A DNA stretch of 64,000 nt, taken from positions 62,001-126,000 of the forward strand of contig NZ_JAKRMS010000001.1 of NCBI RefSeq assembly GCF_022346185.1, written 5' to 3'. A program made the position numbers and the translations under genes. Under the pieces are notes generated by a model. It saw nothing but the letters and a program-made list of their open reading frames with translations, did not search any database and had not been told where the DNA came from. The stretch is from Cellulomonas sp. ACRRI. GTDB lineage: Bacteria; Actinomycetota; Actinomycetes; Actinomycetales; Cellulomonadaceae. Of this stretch, positions 41,147 through 49,365 are shown piece after piece (position 1 is the stretch's first letter; the number at the start of each line of letters is the position of its first letter).

Positions 41147-41848
41147 ATGACACGCATCCTGATGATCATCACGGCGGCTGACTCGCTGGCACTGGCCGAC
41201 GGCTCGGCCCACCCCACGGGCTTCTGGGCGGAGGAGCTGGTCGTGGCCCACCGCGCCCTGTCCGCCGCGGGGCACGAGGTCGTCCTCGCGACGCCGGGCG
41301 GTCGCCGTGCACCGGTCGACCCCGGTTCGCTCGAGGTGGCCGTGGTCGGCGACGAGAGCAGGGTCGAGGAGTTCGCCGCGTATCTCCGCACCATCGAGGC
41401 GGAGCTCGAGCACCCCGCGGATCTCGCCGCACTCGACGCGACCGCGTTCGACGCCGTGGTGCTGCCCGGCGGCCACGGCCCCATGGCCGACCTGGCGAGC
41501 GACCCGGTGGTCGGCGCCGCGCTGGTGGCGGCGGACGACGCCGGCCGCGTCGTCGCGCCGTTCTGCCACGGGCCCGCGGCGCTCCTGAGCGCGACCCGGC
41601 CGGACGGGACGTTCGCCTTCGCGGGCCGCCGGCTGACGGTGTTCACCAACGAGGAGGAGACCTCGGGTGGCCTCGGAGCCGCCACTCCGTGGTTCGTCGC
41701 GGACGCGCTGACCGAGCGCGGCGCCGTGGTCGAGTCCGCAGCGCCCTGGAGCAGCCACGTCGTCGTCGACGGCAACCTCGTCAGCGGGCAGAACCCGCAG
41801 TCGAGCGAGGACGTCGCGACCGCCGTGCTGAGACTCCTCGCCGCCTGA
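41147..41848 (+). CDS. DJ-1/PfpI (Hsp31-like) family protein
   Basis: A 233-residue class I glutamine-amidotransferase-like protein. The nucleophile elbow is APFCHGPAALL, with Cys near residue 144, and VLPGGHGPMADL just before it. Cys with the next-residue His, plus the acidic residue in TGFWAEEL (Glu near residue 28), matches Hsp31/YajL-type glyoxalase III or deglycase-like proteins that handle methylglyoxal. This fits the carbonyl/quinone theme of the region. Confidence 0.87.
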   Translation: MTRILMIITAADSLALADGSAHPTGFWAEELVVAHRALSAAGHEVVLATPGGRRAPVDPGSLEVAVVGDESRVEEFAAYLRTIEAELEHPADLAALDATAFDAVVLPGGHGPMADLASDPVVGAALVAADDAGRVVAPFCHGPAALLSATRPDGTFAFAGRRLTVFTNEEETSGGLGAATPWFVADALTERGAVVESAAPWSSHVVVDGNLVSGQNPQSSEDVATAVLRLLAA

Positions 41849-41851
41849 GCG

Positions 41852-42748
41852 TCAGACCCCGGCCGCCGTGATCCGGGCGATCACGGCGGCCAGGTCGCGC
41901 ACGCTCCGGCTGGCCTCGGCCCGCCCCGACCGCGTCACGAGGTACAGCGTGTTGAGGGGGGCGACCTCCGGCCGGTGCAGCTCGACGAGCGCACCGGCCG
42001 CGAGCTGCTCCCCCACCAGGTACCGGGGCAGCACCGACATCCCGGCGCCCCCCACGACCGCCGCGCGGACGGCCCGCAGGTCCGGCACCACGGCGGCCGT
42101 GGTCGCGATGTCGGGCCGGCGACCGAACACGGACCGCCAGTACCGGCGGATGATGGGCAGGTTCTCGGCGTACGCCACGACGGGGATGCGCTCGAGCGCG
42201 TCGACGGCGGCCTGGCTGCCCGCGAGCTCCCTCTCCCAGCGGGGTGCACCGACGAGGACGAACTCCTCGTCGGTGACCGGTGAGCCGCTCAGGCCCTGGA
42301 CGCGCGGTCGCACCGAGCTGAGGACGATGTCGAGCTCGCCGACGCGCAGCTGCTCGAGCAGGTCGTCAGCCACCCCCAGGTGCAGGCGGACCGGGGCACC
42401 GGCGGCCGCGACGAGCTCGGGCACGTGCGGTGCCAGCACCTCGCCGACGACCTCGGCGGCACCACCCACGTGCAGGACGGTGCCGGCCTCCCCCGAGAGC
42501 TCGACGAGGTCGTCCAGCGCGTCGAGGTGCCGGATGGCCTGCTGGGCGAGCACCGTCGCCCGCGCCGTGGCGACCACTCCCGTGGGCGTCCGGTCGAACA
42601 GCGCGTAGCCGAGCCGGCTCTCGAGCGCACGCACGTGAGCCGACGCGGTGGGCTGCGAGATCCCCAGCAGCCGTGCGGCGTCGCTGACCGAGCCGGTCCG
42701 GTACGCCGTCACGAACGTCCGCACGTGCTCGAGGTCATGGGCTGCCAC
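41852..42748 (-). CDS. LysR family regulator
   Basis: A 298-residue LysR protein: the helix-turn-helix is GSVSDAARLLGISQPTASAH (about residues 18-37), and the effector domain begins around LHVGGAAEVVGEVLAP. The GTG at 42748 gives the standard length; further upstream codons are not conserved. It converges on the DJ-1 gene with a 3-base gap and is divergent from the arsenic operon. Its target could be either side. Confidence 0.87.
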   Translation of the reverse strand: MAAHDLEHVRTFVTAYRTGSVSDAARLLGISQPTASAHVRALESRLGYALFDRTPTGVVATARATVLAQQAIRHLDALDDLVELSGEAGTVLHVGGAAEVVGEVLAPHVPELVAAAGAPVRLHLGVADDLLEQLRVGELDIVLSSVRPRVQGLSGSPVTDEEFVLVGAPRWERELAGSQAAVDALERIPVVAYAENLPIIRRYWRSVFGRRPDIATTAAVVPDLRAVRAAVVGGAGMSVLPRYLVGEQLAAGALVELHRPEVAPLNTLYLVTRSGRAEASRSVRDLAAVIARITAAGV

Positions 42749-42814
42749 GGTCGCATGCTCGCACGGATCGCACCACGGGCATCGCGCCGGCCGATAGCGC
42801 ACCGCGGCGCCTGG

Positions 42815-42832
42815 TTCGACATCTGTCAATAT
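42815..42832 (+). promoter_or_regulatory. ArsR-type operator before the arsR-arsC fusion gene
   Basis: TTCGACA-TC-TGTCAAT (42815-42830) is an imperfect dyad with GACA/TGTC arms two bases apart, overlapping the AT-rich CAATAT, and lies just before the ATG at 42839. This resembles known ArsR boxes. Confidence 0.45.
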
Positions 42833-42838
42833 GGAGAC

Positions 42839-43852
42839 ATGCCGACCACCCATGCGAGCCCGGCCACCGCCGCCCGCAGCACGCCGTGGACCTCACCCGC
42901 GGACCACGCGATGGGTGCCGACGCCGCGGTGCACGTCGCGGGGACCCTCAAGGCCTTGGGTGACCCGCTGCGGCTGCGGATGCTGTCGCTCCTCGCGGCC
43001 TCCCCGACCGGTGAGGCGTGCGTGTGCGACCTGGCCACGGTCGCCGAGGTCTCCCAGCCGACCGTCTCGCACCACCTCAAGCTGCTCAAGGAGGTCGGGC
43101 TGCTGACGTCCGAGCGCCGCGGGACCTGGGTGTACTACCGGGTGCAGCCGGCGCTGCGCGGCGCGGTCACCACCCTGCTGGACTCCTTCGCCCCCGCGGC
43201 CGCCGATGCCGCGGACGCGGTCCCGCCGGCCGGGCTCACCGACGCCGAGGACGCGCTCGCGCGGATCGCCCGCCGCCTCGCCTCGGCGTTCCCCGACCGC
43301 GACCCCGGCGCGGTGCTCAGCGTCGTCCGGGAGTCCTACACCGGCCTGGCCCGGTCCTCGGCCGTCGCGTCGCAGCTGGTGGGCAACGCCGAGCGGTTCG
43401 CCCGCCAGCGGCTGACCGACACCGCCCGCCCGGCCGGCGCGGGCCCGCAGGTGCTGTTCGTGTGCGTCGCGAACGCCGGCCGCTCCCAGCTCGCCGCCGC
43501 CCTGCTGCGGCACCACGCCGGAGACGCGGTCACGGTCCGTTCGGCGGGGTCCGCGCCGGCGGCGGACGTGCACGCCGCGGTGCGCCCCCTGCTCGCCGAG
43601 CTCGGCGCCGACGGCGAGGCGTTCCCCAAGCCGCTGACGGACGACGCGGTCCGCGCCGCGGACGTCGTCATCACGATGGGCTGCGGCGACACCTGCCCGG
43701 TCCTGCCCGGCAAGCGGTACGAGGACTGGGTCGTCGGCGACCCCGCCCTGGCGTCCGACACCGGGGTGCGGGCGATCCGCGACGAGATCGACCGCCGCGT
43801 GCGCGCCCTGCTCGCCGACCTGCTGCCCGACCTCACCCTGCCCGCCGCCTGA
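42839..43852 (+). CDS. ArsR regulator fused to arsenate reductase
   Basis: A 337-residue three-part protein. Residues 30-115 form an ArsR winged helix with the As(III)-sensing CVC pair in EACVCDLATVAEVSQPTVSH. Residues 125-195 form a three-helix bundle like that found before actinobacterial ArsC domains. Residues 200-335 form a low-molecular-weight-phosphatase-type arsenate reductase with the P-loop CVANAGRS and the later Cys pair in MGCGDTCPVLPGKRYEDW. It could sense As(III) and make it from As(V). Next gene: a second ArsC, 17 bases on. Confidence 0.9.
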   Translation: MPTTHASPATAARSTPWTSPADHAMGADAAVHVAGTLKALGDPLRLRMLSLLAASPTGEACVCDLATVAEVSQPTVSHHLKLLKEVGLLTSERRGTWVYYRVQPALRGAVTTLLDSFAPAAADAADAVPPAGLTDAEDALARIARRLASAFPDRDPGAVLSVVRESYTGLARSSAVASQLVGNAERFARQRLTDTARPAGAGPQVLFVCVANAGRSQLAAALLRHHAGDAVTVRSAGSAPAADVHAAVRPLLAELGADGEAFPKPLTDDAVRAADVVITMGCGDTCPVLPGKRYEDWVVGDPALASDTGVRAIRDEIDRRVRALLADLLPDLTLPAA

Positions 43853-43869
43853 CCTCCGTGGAGACCGAG

Positions 43870-44289
43870 ATGACCGACACCAAGCCGTCCGCCCTGTTCG
43901 TCTGCGTGCACAACGCCGGCCGCTCCCAGATGGCCGCCGGCTACCTGCGGCACCTGTCCGGCGGCGCCGTCGAGGTCCGGTCGGCCGGGTCGATGCCCGC
44001 CGAGCAGATCAACCCGGTCGCCGTGGAGGCGATGCTCGAGGAGGGCATCGACATCCGCGCCGAGCGCCCCAAGGTGCTGACCACCGATGCGGTGAAGGCA
44101 TCCGACGTCGTCATCACCATGGGCTGCGGCGACGCCTGCCCGATCTTCCCCGGCAAGCGGTACGAGGACTGGGCCCTGGCCGACCCGGCCGGCCAGGGCA
44201 TCGAGGCGGTCCGGCCGATCCGCGACGAGATCCGCGGCCGCGTCCTGGCCCTGCTGTCCGAGCTCGGCGTCGAGCCCGTCACCGCCTGA
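43870..44289 (+). CDS. arsC: Arsenate reductase (LMW-phosphatase type)
   Basis: A 139-residue ArsC with the P-loop FVCVHNAGRSQ (CX5R, about residues 11-19) and the Cys pair in MGCGDACPIFPGKRYEDW. Its sequence closely follows the ArsC half of the fusion gene, so the two arose by duplication. In actinobacteria this type uses mycothiol/mycoredoxin or thioredoxin to reduce As(V) to As(III). GACCGAG precedes the ATG. Probably in one transcript with the fusion gene. Confidence 0.92.
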   Translation: MTDTKPSALFVCVHNAGRSQMAAGYLRHLSGGAVEVRSAGSMPAEQINPVAVEAMLEEGIDIRAERPKVLTTDAVKASDVVITMGCGDACPIFPGKRYEDWALADPAGQGIEAVRPIRDEIRGRVLALLSELGVEPVTA

Positions 44290-44329
44290 CCGGCGGCTCC
44301 CACGACGCCGGGGACGCGCCTGCCACGCC

Positions 44330-45103
44330 TCACACCTCCTGGGGTCCGGGTTTGCGGGCGCGCACGATCGCGCCGTGCATGCCGTCGGCGACCGGGTGGG
44401 TGAACGCGACCTCGGCGTCGACGAACCCCGCCGCCGCGAGCCCCTGCAGGTACTCGGTGCGCGACAGCGCCCTGGCGATGCACCCGACGTAGGAGCCGCG
44501 CTCCGCCCGCTGCTCGGGGGTCAGGTGGTCCTCGGCGACCACGTCGGAGATCCCGAGCCGCCCGCCGGGCACCAGCACCCGGAACGCCTCGGCCAGCACC
44601 GCCGGCTTGTCCGGGGACAGGTTGACCACGCAGTTCGAGATCACCACGTCGACCGCGGCGTCGTCCAGGGGCAGGTCCTCGATCGTGCCCTTGCGGAACT
44701 CCACGTTGCTCGCACCGGCCCTGGTCGCGTTCGCCCGGGCCAGGTCGAGCATCTCGTCGGTCATGTCGACCCCGTAGGCGAACCCGTCCGCCCCGACCCG
44801 TCGTGCCGAGAGCAGCACGTCGATCCCGCCCCCGGACCCCAGGTCCAGCACGCGCTCGCCCTCCCGCAGCTCCGCGACCATCAGCGGGTTCCCGCACCCC
44901 AGCGACGCCGCCAGCGCCTCCGCCGGGACCGCGGCCGCGTCCTCCGCGCCGTACAGGCCGGCGCCGAACCGCTCGTCGATCACCAGGTCGGTCGGCCCGC
45001 ACCCGCCGGCCGAGCCGCCGCCGCAGCAGCCGGCGTCCCCGGCGCCCCGCACGGCCGCCAGGGCGTAGCGGGCCCGGACCTGCTCCCGGATGTCCTGTGC
45101 CAT
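44330..45103 (-). CDS. arsM: Arsenite methyltransferase
   Basis: A 257-residue SAM-dependent As(III) methyltransferase. After a Cys/Gly-rich N-terminal stretch (AGCCGGGSAGGCG) come SLGCGNP, the SAM motif VLDLGSGGGIDVLLSA, SNCVVNLSPDK and SYVGCIARAL. The Cys residues in LGCGNP, SNCVVN and VGCIA match the conserved As-binding positions of ArsM. It methylates As(III) to volatile or less toxic forms. AAGGAGGAGTG precedes the ATG. It is divergent from the second arsR across two operators. Confidence 0.92.
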   Translation of the reverse strand: MAQDIREQVRARYALAAVRGAGDAGCCGGGSAGGCGPTDLVIDERFGAGLYGAEDAAAVPAEALAASLGCGNPLMVAELREGERVLDLGSGGGIDVLLSARRVGADGFAYGVDMTDEMLDLARANATRAGASNVEFRKGTIEDLPLDDAAVDVVISNCVVNLSPDKPAVLAEAFRVLVPGGRLGISDVVAEDHLTPEQRAERGSYVGCIARALSRTEYLQGLAAAGFVDAEVAFTHPVADGMHGAIVRARKPGPQEV

Positions 45104-45115
45104 CACTCCTCCTTC

Positions 45116-45135
45116 ACATCGATCCTCGTCGATGT
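45116..45135. promoter_or_regulatory. ArsR operator next to arsM
   Basis: ACATCGA-N6-TCGATGT, a perfect 20-bp inverted repeat, lies 13 bases upstream of the arsM start. The same 20-bp pattern recurs at 45179. Confidence 0.75.
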
Positions 45136-45178
45136 CCGTCGACACCAGGAGCGTGGACCCGCACGTCGACGGCTGTCA

Positions 45179-45198
45179 ACATCGACAGGCGTCGATGT
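45179..45198. promoter_or_regulatory. ArsR operator next to arsR
   Basis: Second perfect ACATCGA-N6-TCGATGT repeat, 63 bases from the first (six helical turns) and 19 bases before the arsR start. Two dimers could bind on the same face of the DNA. Confidence 0.75.
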
Positions 45199-45216
45199 GT
45201 CGCGCATGATGGGGCC

Positions 45217-45585
45217 ATGGCTCTCGACCTGCTCCCGGCGACCTCGACCCGGGCGACGGGGTGCTGCACCCCCGTGACCGGCTCGACCATGAGCGCCGAG
45301 GACGCCGAGCGCACCGCGCGGACCCTCAAGGCGCTGGCCGACCCGGCCCGCCTGCGGCTGCTGTCGATCATCGCGGCCCACGACGGCGGCGAGGCGTGCG
45401 TCTGCGACCTCACCGAGCCCGTCGGGCTGTCGCAGCCGACCGTGTCCCACCACCTCAAGGTGCTCACCGAGGCCGGCTTCGTCACGCGCGAGAAGCGCGG
45501 GGTCTGGGCGTACTACACCCTCGTCCCCGAGGCGGTGCAGCAGCTGTCGGCGCACCTCGGGCAGCATCTTTCCGGCGCTCGATGA
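45217..45585 (+). CDS. arsR: ArsR family As(III)-responsive repressor
   Basis: A 122-residue winged-helix repressor. The sensing motif EACVCDLTEPVGLSQPTVSH carries the CxC pair at the start of the recognition helix region, and an N-terminal CC pair (TGCCTPV) may provide a third thiol. It is divergent from arsM, with an identical operator in front of each gene; release by As(III) would induce both. Confidence 0.92.
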   Translation: MALDLLPATSTRATGCCTPVTGSTMSAEDAERTARTLKALADPARLRLLSIIAAHDGGEACVCDLTEPVGLSQPTVSHHLKVLTEAGFVTREKRGVWAYYTLVPEAVQQLSAHLGQHLSGAR

Positions 45586-45625
45586 CGACGCCGCGCCGCT
45601 CCACCCGGCGGGCGCAGTGCGCGGC

Positions 45626-46315
45626 TCAGGCCGTACCGAAGCGGTCGTAGAACGCGCGGGGGTCGCCCGCCAGCGAGGCCTTGACCATCGCGCTCCACTC
45701 GTCGACGACGACCTCGAGGTCGCCCGCCTCGACGGCGTCCAGCACCGTGCGGACGACCACGGCCGGGTCGGTCTTCGGCCCCTGGAGCCCGGCAGCCATG
45801 TCCGTGTCCGCCAACCCGAGGTGCACGGAGGTCACCCGCGTGCCCTGCGCGGCGAGCTCCAGCCGCAGGGCGTTGCTCATGTTCCAGTTCGCCGCCTTGG
45901 ACACGGCGTACGCGCCGGCACCCGGAGCGGCGAACCAGGACAGCGCGGAGGCGATGTTGACGATCGCCCCGCCCCCGTTGGCCGCGAGGACCGGGGCGAA
46001 GGCGCGGACCATCGACAGCGCGCCCCAGAAGTTGACGTCCATCTCGGCGCGCACGCCCTCCAGGTCCCCGAGGAGCTGCGACCCGGTCGAGATGCCGGCG
46101 TTGTTCACCAGCAGGTCGACGTCGGCGGCCAGGTCGGCGGCCGCGGCGACCGCGTCGGGGTCGGTGACGTCCAGGGCCACCGGCCGGACGCCGGGGAGGT
46201 CGATCGTCGCGGGCTCGCGGGCGGCGGCGTAGACGGTCGCCCCCCTGGCGAGGAGCTCGGCGGCGAAGTGGTGGCCGAGGCCGCGGTTGGCCCCGGTGAT
46301 GAGTGCGGTTGTCAT
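45626..46315 (-). CDS. SDR family oxidoreductase under MerR control
   Basis: A 229-residue short-chain dehydrogenase: TGANRGLGHHF (residues 7-17), NNAGISTG, VNIASALSWFAAPGAGAYAV and SKAAN give cofactor turn and catalytic Ser/Tyr/Lys. No substrate can be assigned. Its promoter has the abnormal 19-base spacer of MerR-activated genes with a perfect dyad inside, and the start codon is about 8 bases from the -10, so translation is nearly leaderless. Confidence 0.88.
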   Translation of the reverse strand: MTTALITGANRGLGHHFAAELLARGATVYAAAREPATIDLPGVRPVALDVTDPDAVAAAADLAADVDLLVNNAGISTGSQLLGDLEGVRAEMDVNFWGALSMVRAFAPVLAANGGGAIVNIASALSWFAAPGAGAYAVSKAANWNMSNALRLELAAQGTRVTSVHLGLADTDMAAGLQGPKTDPAVVVRTVLDAVEAGDLEVVVDEWSAMVKASLAGDPRAFYDRFGTA

Positions 46316-46323
46316 GTCTGGCA

Positions 46324-46354
46324 CGCTAAGACCTGACGTTGACGTCAGGGTCAA
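46324..46354 (-). promoter_or_regulatory. MerR-type promoter with 19-bp spacer
   Basis: On the - strand TTGACC (46349-46354) and TTAGCG (46324-46329) are 19 bases apart. CCTGACGT (46332-46339) and ACGTCAGG (46342-46349) form a perfect 8-2-8 dyad across the spacer. This is the textbook MerR-activated design, here in front of an SDR gene. Confidence 0.8.
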
Positions 46355-46381
46355 GTCCAGGTCGAGCGGTCGAGGAGACGG

Positions 46382-46774
46382 ATGCGCATCGGGGAGGTCG
46401 CCGCGCGGGCCGGCGTGAGCGTGCGGGCGCTGCGGTACTACGAGGAGCAGGGGCTGCTCGCCGCCGAGCGCAGCCCGAGCGGGCAGCGCCGGTACGCCCC
46501 CGAGGCGGTCGACCGGGTCACGTTCATCCAGCACCTCTACGCCGCCGGGCTCGGCAGCAAGGCCGTGCTGCGGATCCTGCCCTGCATGGAGCACGGCGGG
46601 CTCACCGACGAGATGCTCGACCGGCTGCTGGCCGAGCGCGCCCGCGTGCAGGGCCAGCTCGACCAGCTGACCGCGACGCGCGACAAGCTCGACGAGGTCA
46701 TCCGGCAGGGTCGGACGAACCGCGCGGGTCGGGGCCGGCGCGCTGACGAGAGCGGGTGCGCGACCGCGACGTGA
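46382..46774 (+). CDS. MerR family regulator
   Basis: A 130-residue MerR protein: helix-turn-helix IGEVAARAGVSVRALRYYEE (residues 3-22), a long dimerisation helix (about 80-115) and a short tail. One Cys lies in RILPCMEHGG, at the end of the DNA-binding domain. It has no room for a large ligand domain, so it may sense a thiol-reactive compound or metal. It is divergent from the SDR gene at 45626. Confidence 0.88.
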   Translation: MRIGEVAARAGVSVRALRYYEEQGLLAAERSPSGQRRYAPEAVDRVTFIQHLYAAGLGSKAVLRILPCMEHGGLTDEMLDRLLAERARVQGQLDQLTATRDKLDEVIRQGRTNRAGRGRRADESGCATAT

Positions 46775-46799
46775 CGACGCGCGTCCTCCGGGGCGGCCG

Positions 46800-47468
46800 T
46801 CACCGGCGCGCCGGTCGCTCCCCTGCGTCGCGCGCACCGTAGGCGCGCATGAACGCACGCGCGCCGTCGGTCATGATCCGCCGGACGTGCGCGCTCTCGG
46901 TGCGCCGGCGCGCCGGCTCGTTGAGCACGCGCAGCGCGGTCAGGGCGTGGAAGTGCGCGGCGGCGAGCCCCGGCTCCTCGGCGTCGAGCAGGCCGGCGCG
47001 GGCGAAGCGGTCGACCCGCTCGCTGAGGACCTGCGCGTGGGCCTCGTCCAGCGGGTGGTCGTCGAGCTCCGGGAGCAGCGACTCGTTCTCGTTGATCAGC
47101 CGGACGGCGGCCAGGTAGTCCGACGACAGCAGCAGGGACCGGCCGAGGTCGGCGGCGAGCGCGGTGAGCGCCCCGTCCAGCTCGGCGACGTCCGTGATGC
47201 TCACGTCGTCGAGGTGCTGCGCGACGAGCTCGCGGAGCGTGGTCAGCGCCCGCTCCCCCGCGTCCTCCACGACACCGAGCAGGAGCCGCCGCTTGTCCCC
47301 GTAGTAGTCGTAGACCGTCCGCTTCGACACCCCGGCGAGCGCAGCCACCGCGTCCATGCTGGTGCGCTCCACGCCCGTCTGCACGAACAGCTCTCTGGCG
47401 GCGGTCAGGATCGCCGCGCGCTTGTGCGCCTGGCCCTCGCGCAGGGGCTTCTCGCCCACCGTCGTCAT
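46800..47468 (-). CDS. TetR/AcrR family repressor
   Basis: A 222-residue TetR protein with the helix-turn-helix SMDAVAALAGVSKRTVYDYY and a TetR_C-type ligand domain. It is divergent from an ABC exporter operon. Two 18-bp dyads of the form CTACAC...GTGTAG lie between the genes. Repression of the exporter is inferred. Confidence 0.88.
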   Translation of the reverse strand: MTTVGEKPLREGQAHKRAAILTAARELFVQTGVERTSMDAVAALAGVSKRTVYDYYGDKRRLLLGVVEDAGERALTTLRELVAQHLDDVSITDVAELDGALTALAADLGRSLLLSSDYLAAVRLINENESLLPELDDHPLDEAHAQVLSERVDRFARAGLLDAEEPGLAAAHFHALTALRVLNEPARRRTESAHVRRIMTDGARAFMRAYGARDAGERPARR

Positions 47469-47498
47469 CGTCCTCCTCCGTGGTCCTCGGGGTCGAGG

Positions 47499-47536
47499 CT
47501 ACACCGAGCGGTGTAGAACTACACGACACGGTGTAG
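47499..47536. promoter_or_regulatory. Paired TetR operators before the ABC exporter
   Basis: CTACACC-GAGC-GGTGTAG (47499-47516) is a perfect dyad; CTACACG-ACAC-GGTGTAG (47519-47536) is the same with one mismatch. Centres are 20 bases apart, just under two helical turns. The exporter start is 12 bases on. Confidence 0.75.
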
Positions 47537-47547
47537 TGTCGCGACTC

Positions 47548-48471
47548 ATGCACACCATGAACCCGGTGACCTTGCAGGCGCACGCCCTGCAGAAGCGCTA
47601 CGGGCGCCTCACCGCCGTCGACGGCCTGTCGTTCGCGGTCCGCCCGGGCGTCGTGACCGGCTTCCTGGGCCCCAACGGGGCGGGGAAGTCGACGACGCTG
47701 CGGATGTTCCTCGGCCTGGACAGGCCGACCAGCGGTGCGGCGACGGTCGGCGGGCTGCGGCTCGCGGAGACCCCGCACCCGATGCGCGTCGTCGGCGCGA
47801 TGCTCGACGCCCGGGGGGTCCACCCGCGCCGCGCGGCCGCGGACCACCTCGCGGCGGTGGCGCGCGCCGGAGGCGTGGCCCGGTCCCGGGTGCCCGAGAT
47901 GCTGGAGCTGGTCGGGCTCGGAGGTGTCGGGAACCGCCCCGCCGGCGACTTCTCGCTCGGGATGAAGCAGCGGCTGGGGATCGCGACCGCGCTGATCGGG
48001 GACCCGGCCGTCGTGATCTTCGACGAGCCGCTCAACGGCCTGGACCCCGAGGGGATCCGGTGGGCGCGCTCGCTGATGCGCGACCTGGCGGCCGAGGGCC
48101 GGACCGTCCTGTTCTCCAGCCACCTCATGGGCGAGATGGAGCTGACGGCCGACCACCTCGTCGTGATCCACCACGGACGGCTGCTGGCGGACCAGCCCCT
48201 GGCCGCCTTCATCGCCGACCACACCACCGAGCACGTCCGCGCGCGCACGCCGGACCGGCCCCGACTCCTCGAGGCGCTCGCCCGCGCGGGGCTGCGGGCC
48301 GCACCCGACGCCGCCCGCGCGGACGGGATCGACGTCGAGGGGGCCGGGACCGACCGCGTCGGCCGCGTCGCCGCCGCCGCCGGCATCGGGCTCTCCGAGC
48401 TGACCGCGGTCCGCGAGTCGCTCGAGGACGTCTTCCTCACCATGACCTCGACCCAGAAGGACGCCGCCTGA
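47548..48471 (+). CDS. ABC transporter ATP-binding protein
   Basis: A 307-residue ATPase of the ABC-2/CcmA exporter class. Walker A is GPNGAGKST (about residues 41-49), the signature is FSLGMKQRLG, Walker B is VVIFDEPLNGLDP, and the switch His is in LFSSHLM. The C-terminal extension with LTAVRESLEDVFLTMT is typical of drug or bacteriocin-immunity exporters. It is one base from the permease gene and under TetR control. Confidence 0.92.
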   Translation: MHTMNPVTLQAHALQKRYGRLTAVDGLSFAVRPGVVTGFLGPNGAGKSTTLRMFLGLDRPTSGAATVGGLRLAETPHPMRVVGAMLDARGVHPRRAAADHLAAVARAGGVARSRVPEMLELVGLGGVGNRPAGDFSLGMKQRLGIATALIGDPAVVIFDEPLNGLDPEGIRWARSLMRDLAAEGRTVLFSSHLMGEMELTADHLVVIHHGRLLADQPLAAFIADHTTEHVRARTPDRPRLLEALARAGLRAAPDAARADGIDVEGAGTDRVGRVAAAAGIGLSELTAVRESLEDVFLTMTSTQKDAA

Positions 48472-48472
48472 C

Positions 48473-49228
48473 ATGGACCTCCTCGCCTCGGAGTGGATCA
48501 AGACCCGCAGCATCCGCACCACCTGGATCCTCGCGGCCGGAGCCGTCCTGGTCACCGTGGTCGTGAGCCTGCTCGGCATCAGCGGCCTCATGGCCGGCTG
48601 GCAGGCCGACCTGCCCGCGGACTTCGACCCGACCGGCGTTAGCTTCAAGGGCATCCTCGTCGGGCAGATCCTCGTCGCGACGCTGGGCGCGCAGGCGTTC
48701 ACCAGCGAGTACGCGACCGGTCAGATCGTCACGAGCCTGACGATCGCGCCCCGGCGCGCCGTCCTGCTGGTCACGAAGCTGGCCGTCACCGCCCTCGTCG
48801 CCCTGGCGACCGCCGTCCTCACCGTGGCGTGCAGCCTCGGCGCGAGCCAGGCGGCCCTCGCCGCCGCGGGGCTGCCGACGGCGGACCCGACCGACGCCGA
48901 CACCGTCCGGGCGGTCCTCTGCGCGATCGGCTACCTGGTGCTCACCGCCGTGCTCGGCGTCGCACTCGGCGCCCTCACGCGCTCCTCCTCGGGCGCGCTC
49001 GCGGTCGTCGTGACCGTGGCGCTGCTCGTGCCGGCGCTCGCGCCCGGGCTGCCCGGGGCCCTCGGGGACCTCGCCGGGACCTACTGGCCCACGACGGCCG
49101 GACAGGCCTCCTACACGACCACCGGCACCGGGCTCCTGACGGGCCCCGCCGGGCTCGCGGTGATGGCGGTCTTCACCCTCTGGACCACGCTGGCCGCCCA
49201 CCTCACGCTCCGGGCACGGGACGCGTGA
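48473..49228 (+). CDS. ABC transporter permease (ABC-2 type)
   Basis: A 251-residue membrane protein with six hydrophobic segments and the ABC-2 features EWIKTRSIRTTW at the N-terminus and FTSEYATGQIVTSLTIAP after the second segment. It pairs with the ATPase gene immediately upstream. Substrate unknown; export of a toxic compound sensed by the TetR protein is the likely role. Confidence 0.9.
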   Translation: MDLLASEWIKTRSIRTTWILAAGAVLVTVVVSLLGISGLMAGWQADLPADFDPTGVSFKGILVGQILVATLGAQAFTSEYATGQIVTSLTIAPRRAVLLVTKLAVTALVALATAVLTVACSLGASQAALAAAGLPTADPTDADTVRAVLCAIGYLVLTAVLGVALGALTRSSSGALAVVVTVALLVPALAPGLPGALGDLAGTYWPTTAGQASYTTTGTGLLTGPAGLAVMAVFTLWTTLAAHLTLRARDA

Positions 49229-49365
49229 GGTCCCCGGGGTGCGGGGCCGACCGGCCCGCCACGGGCCGCTGACCTGCACCGATCTGTCGCCAGCGTTTGA
49301 TTCCCGACCACGCGCTTGGTAAGCCTGACCCCGGACGAGGCAACGAGACGAGAGGCAGGACCACG

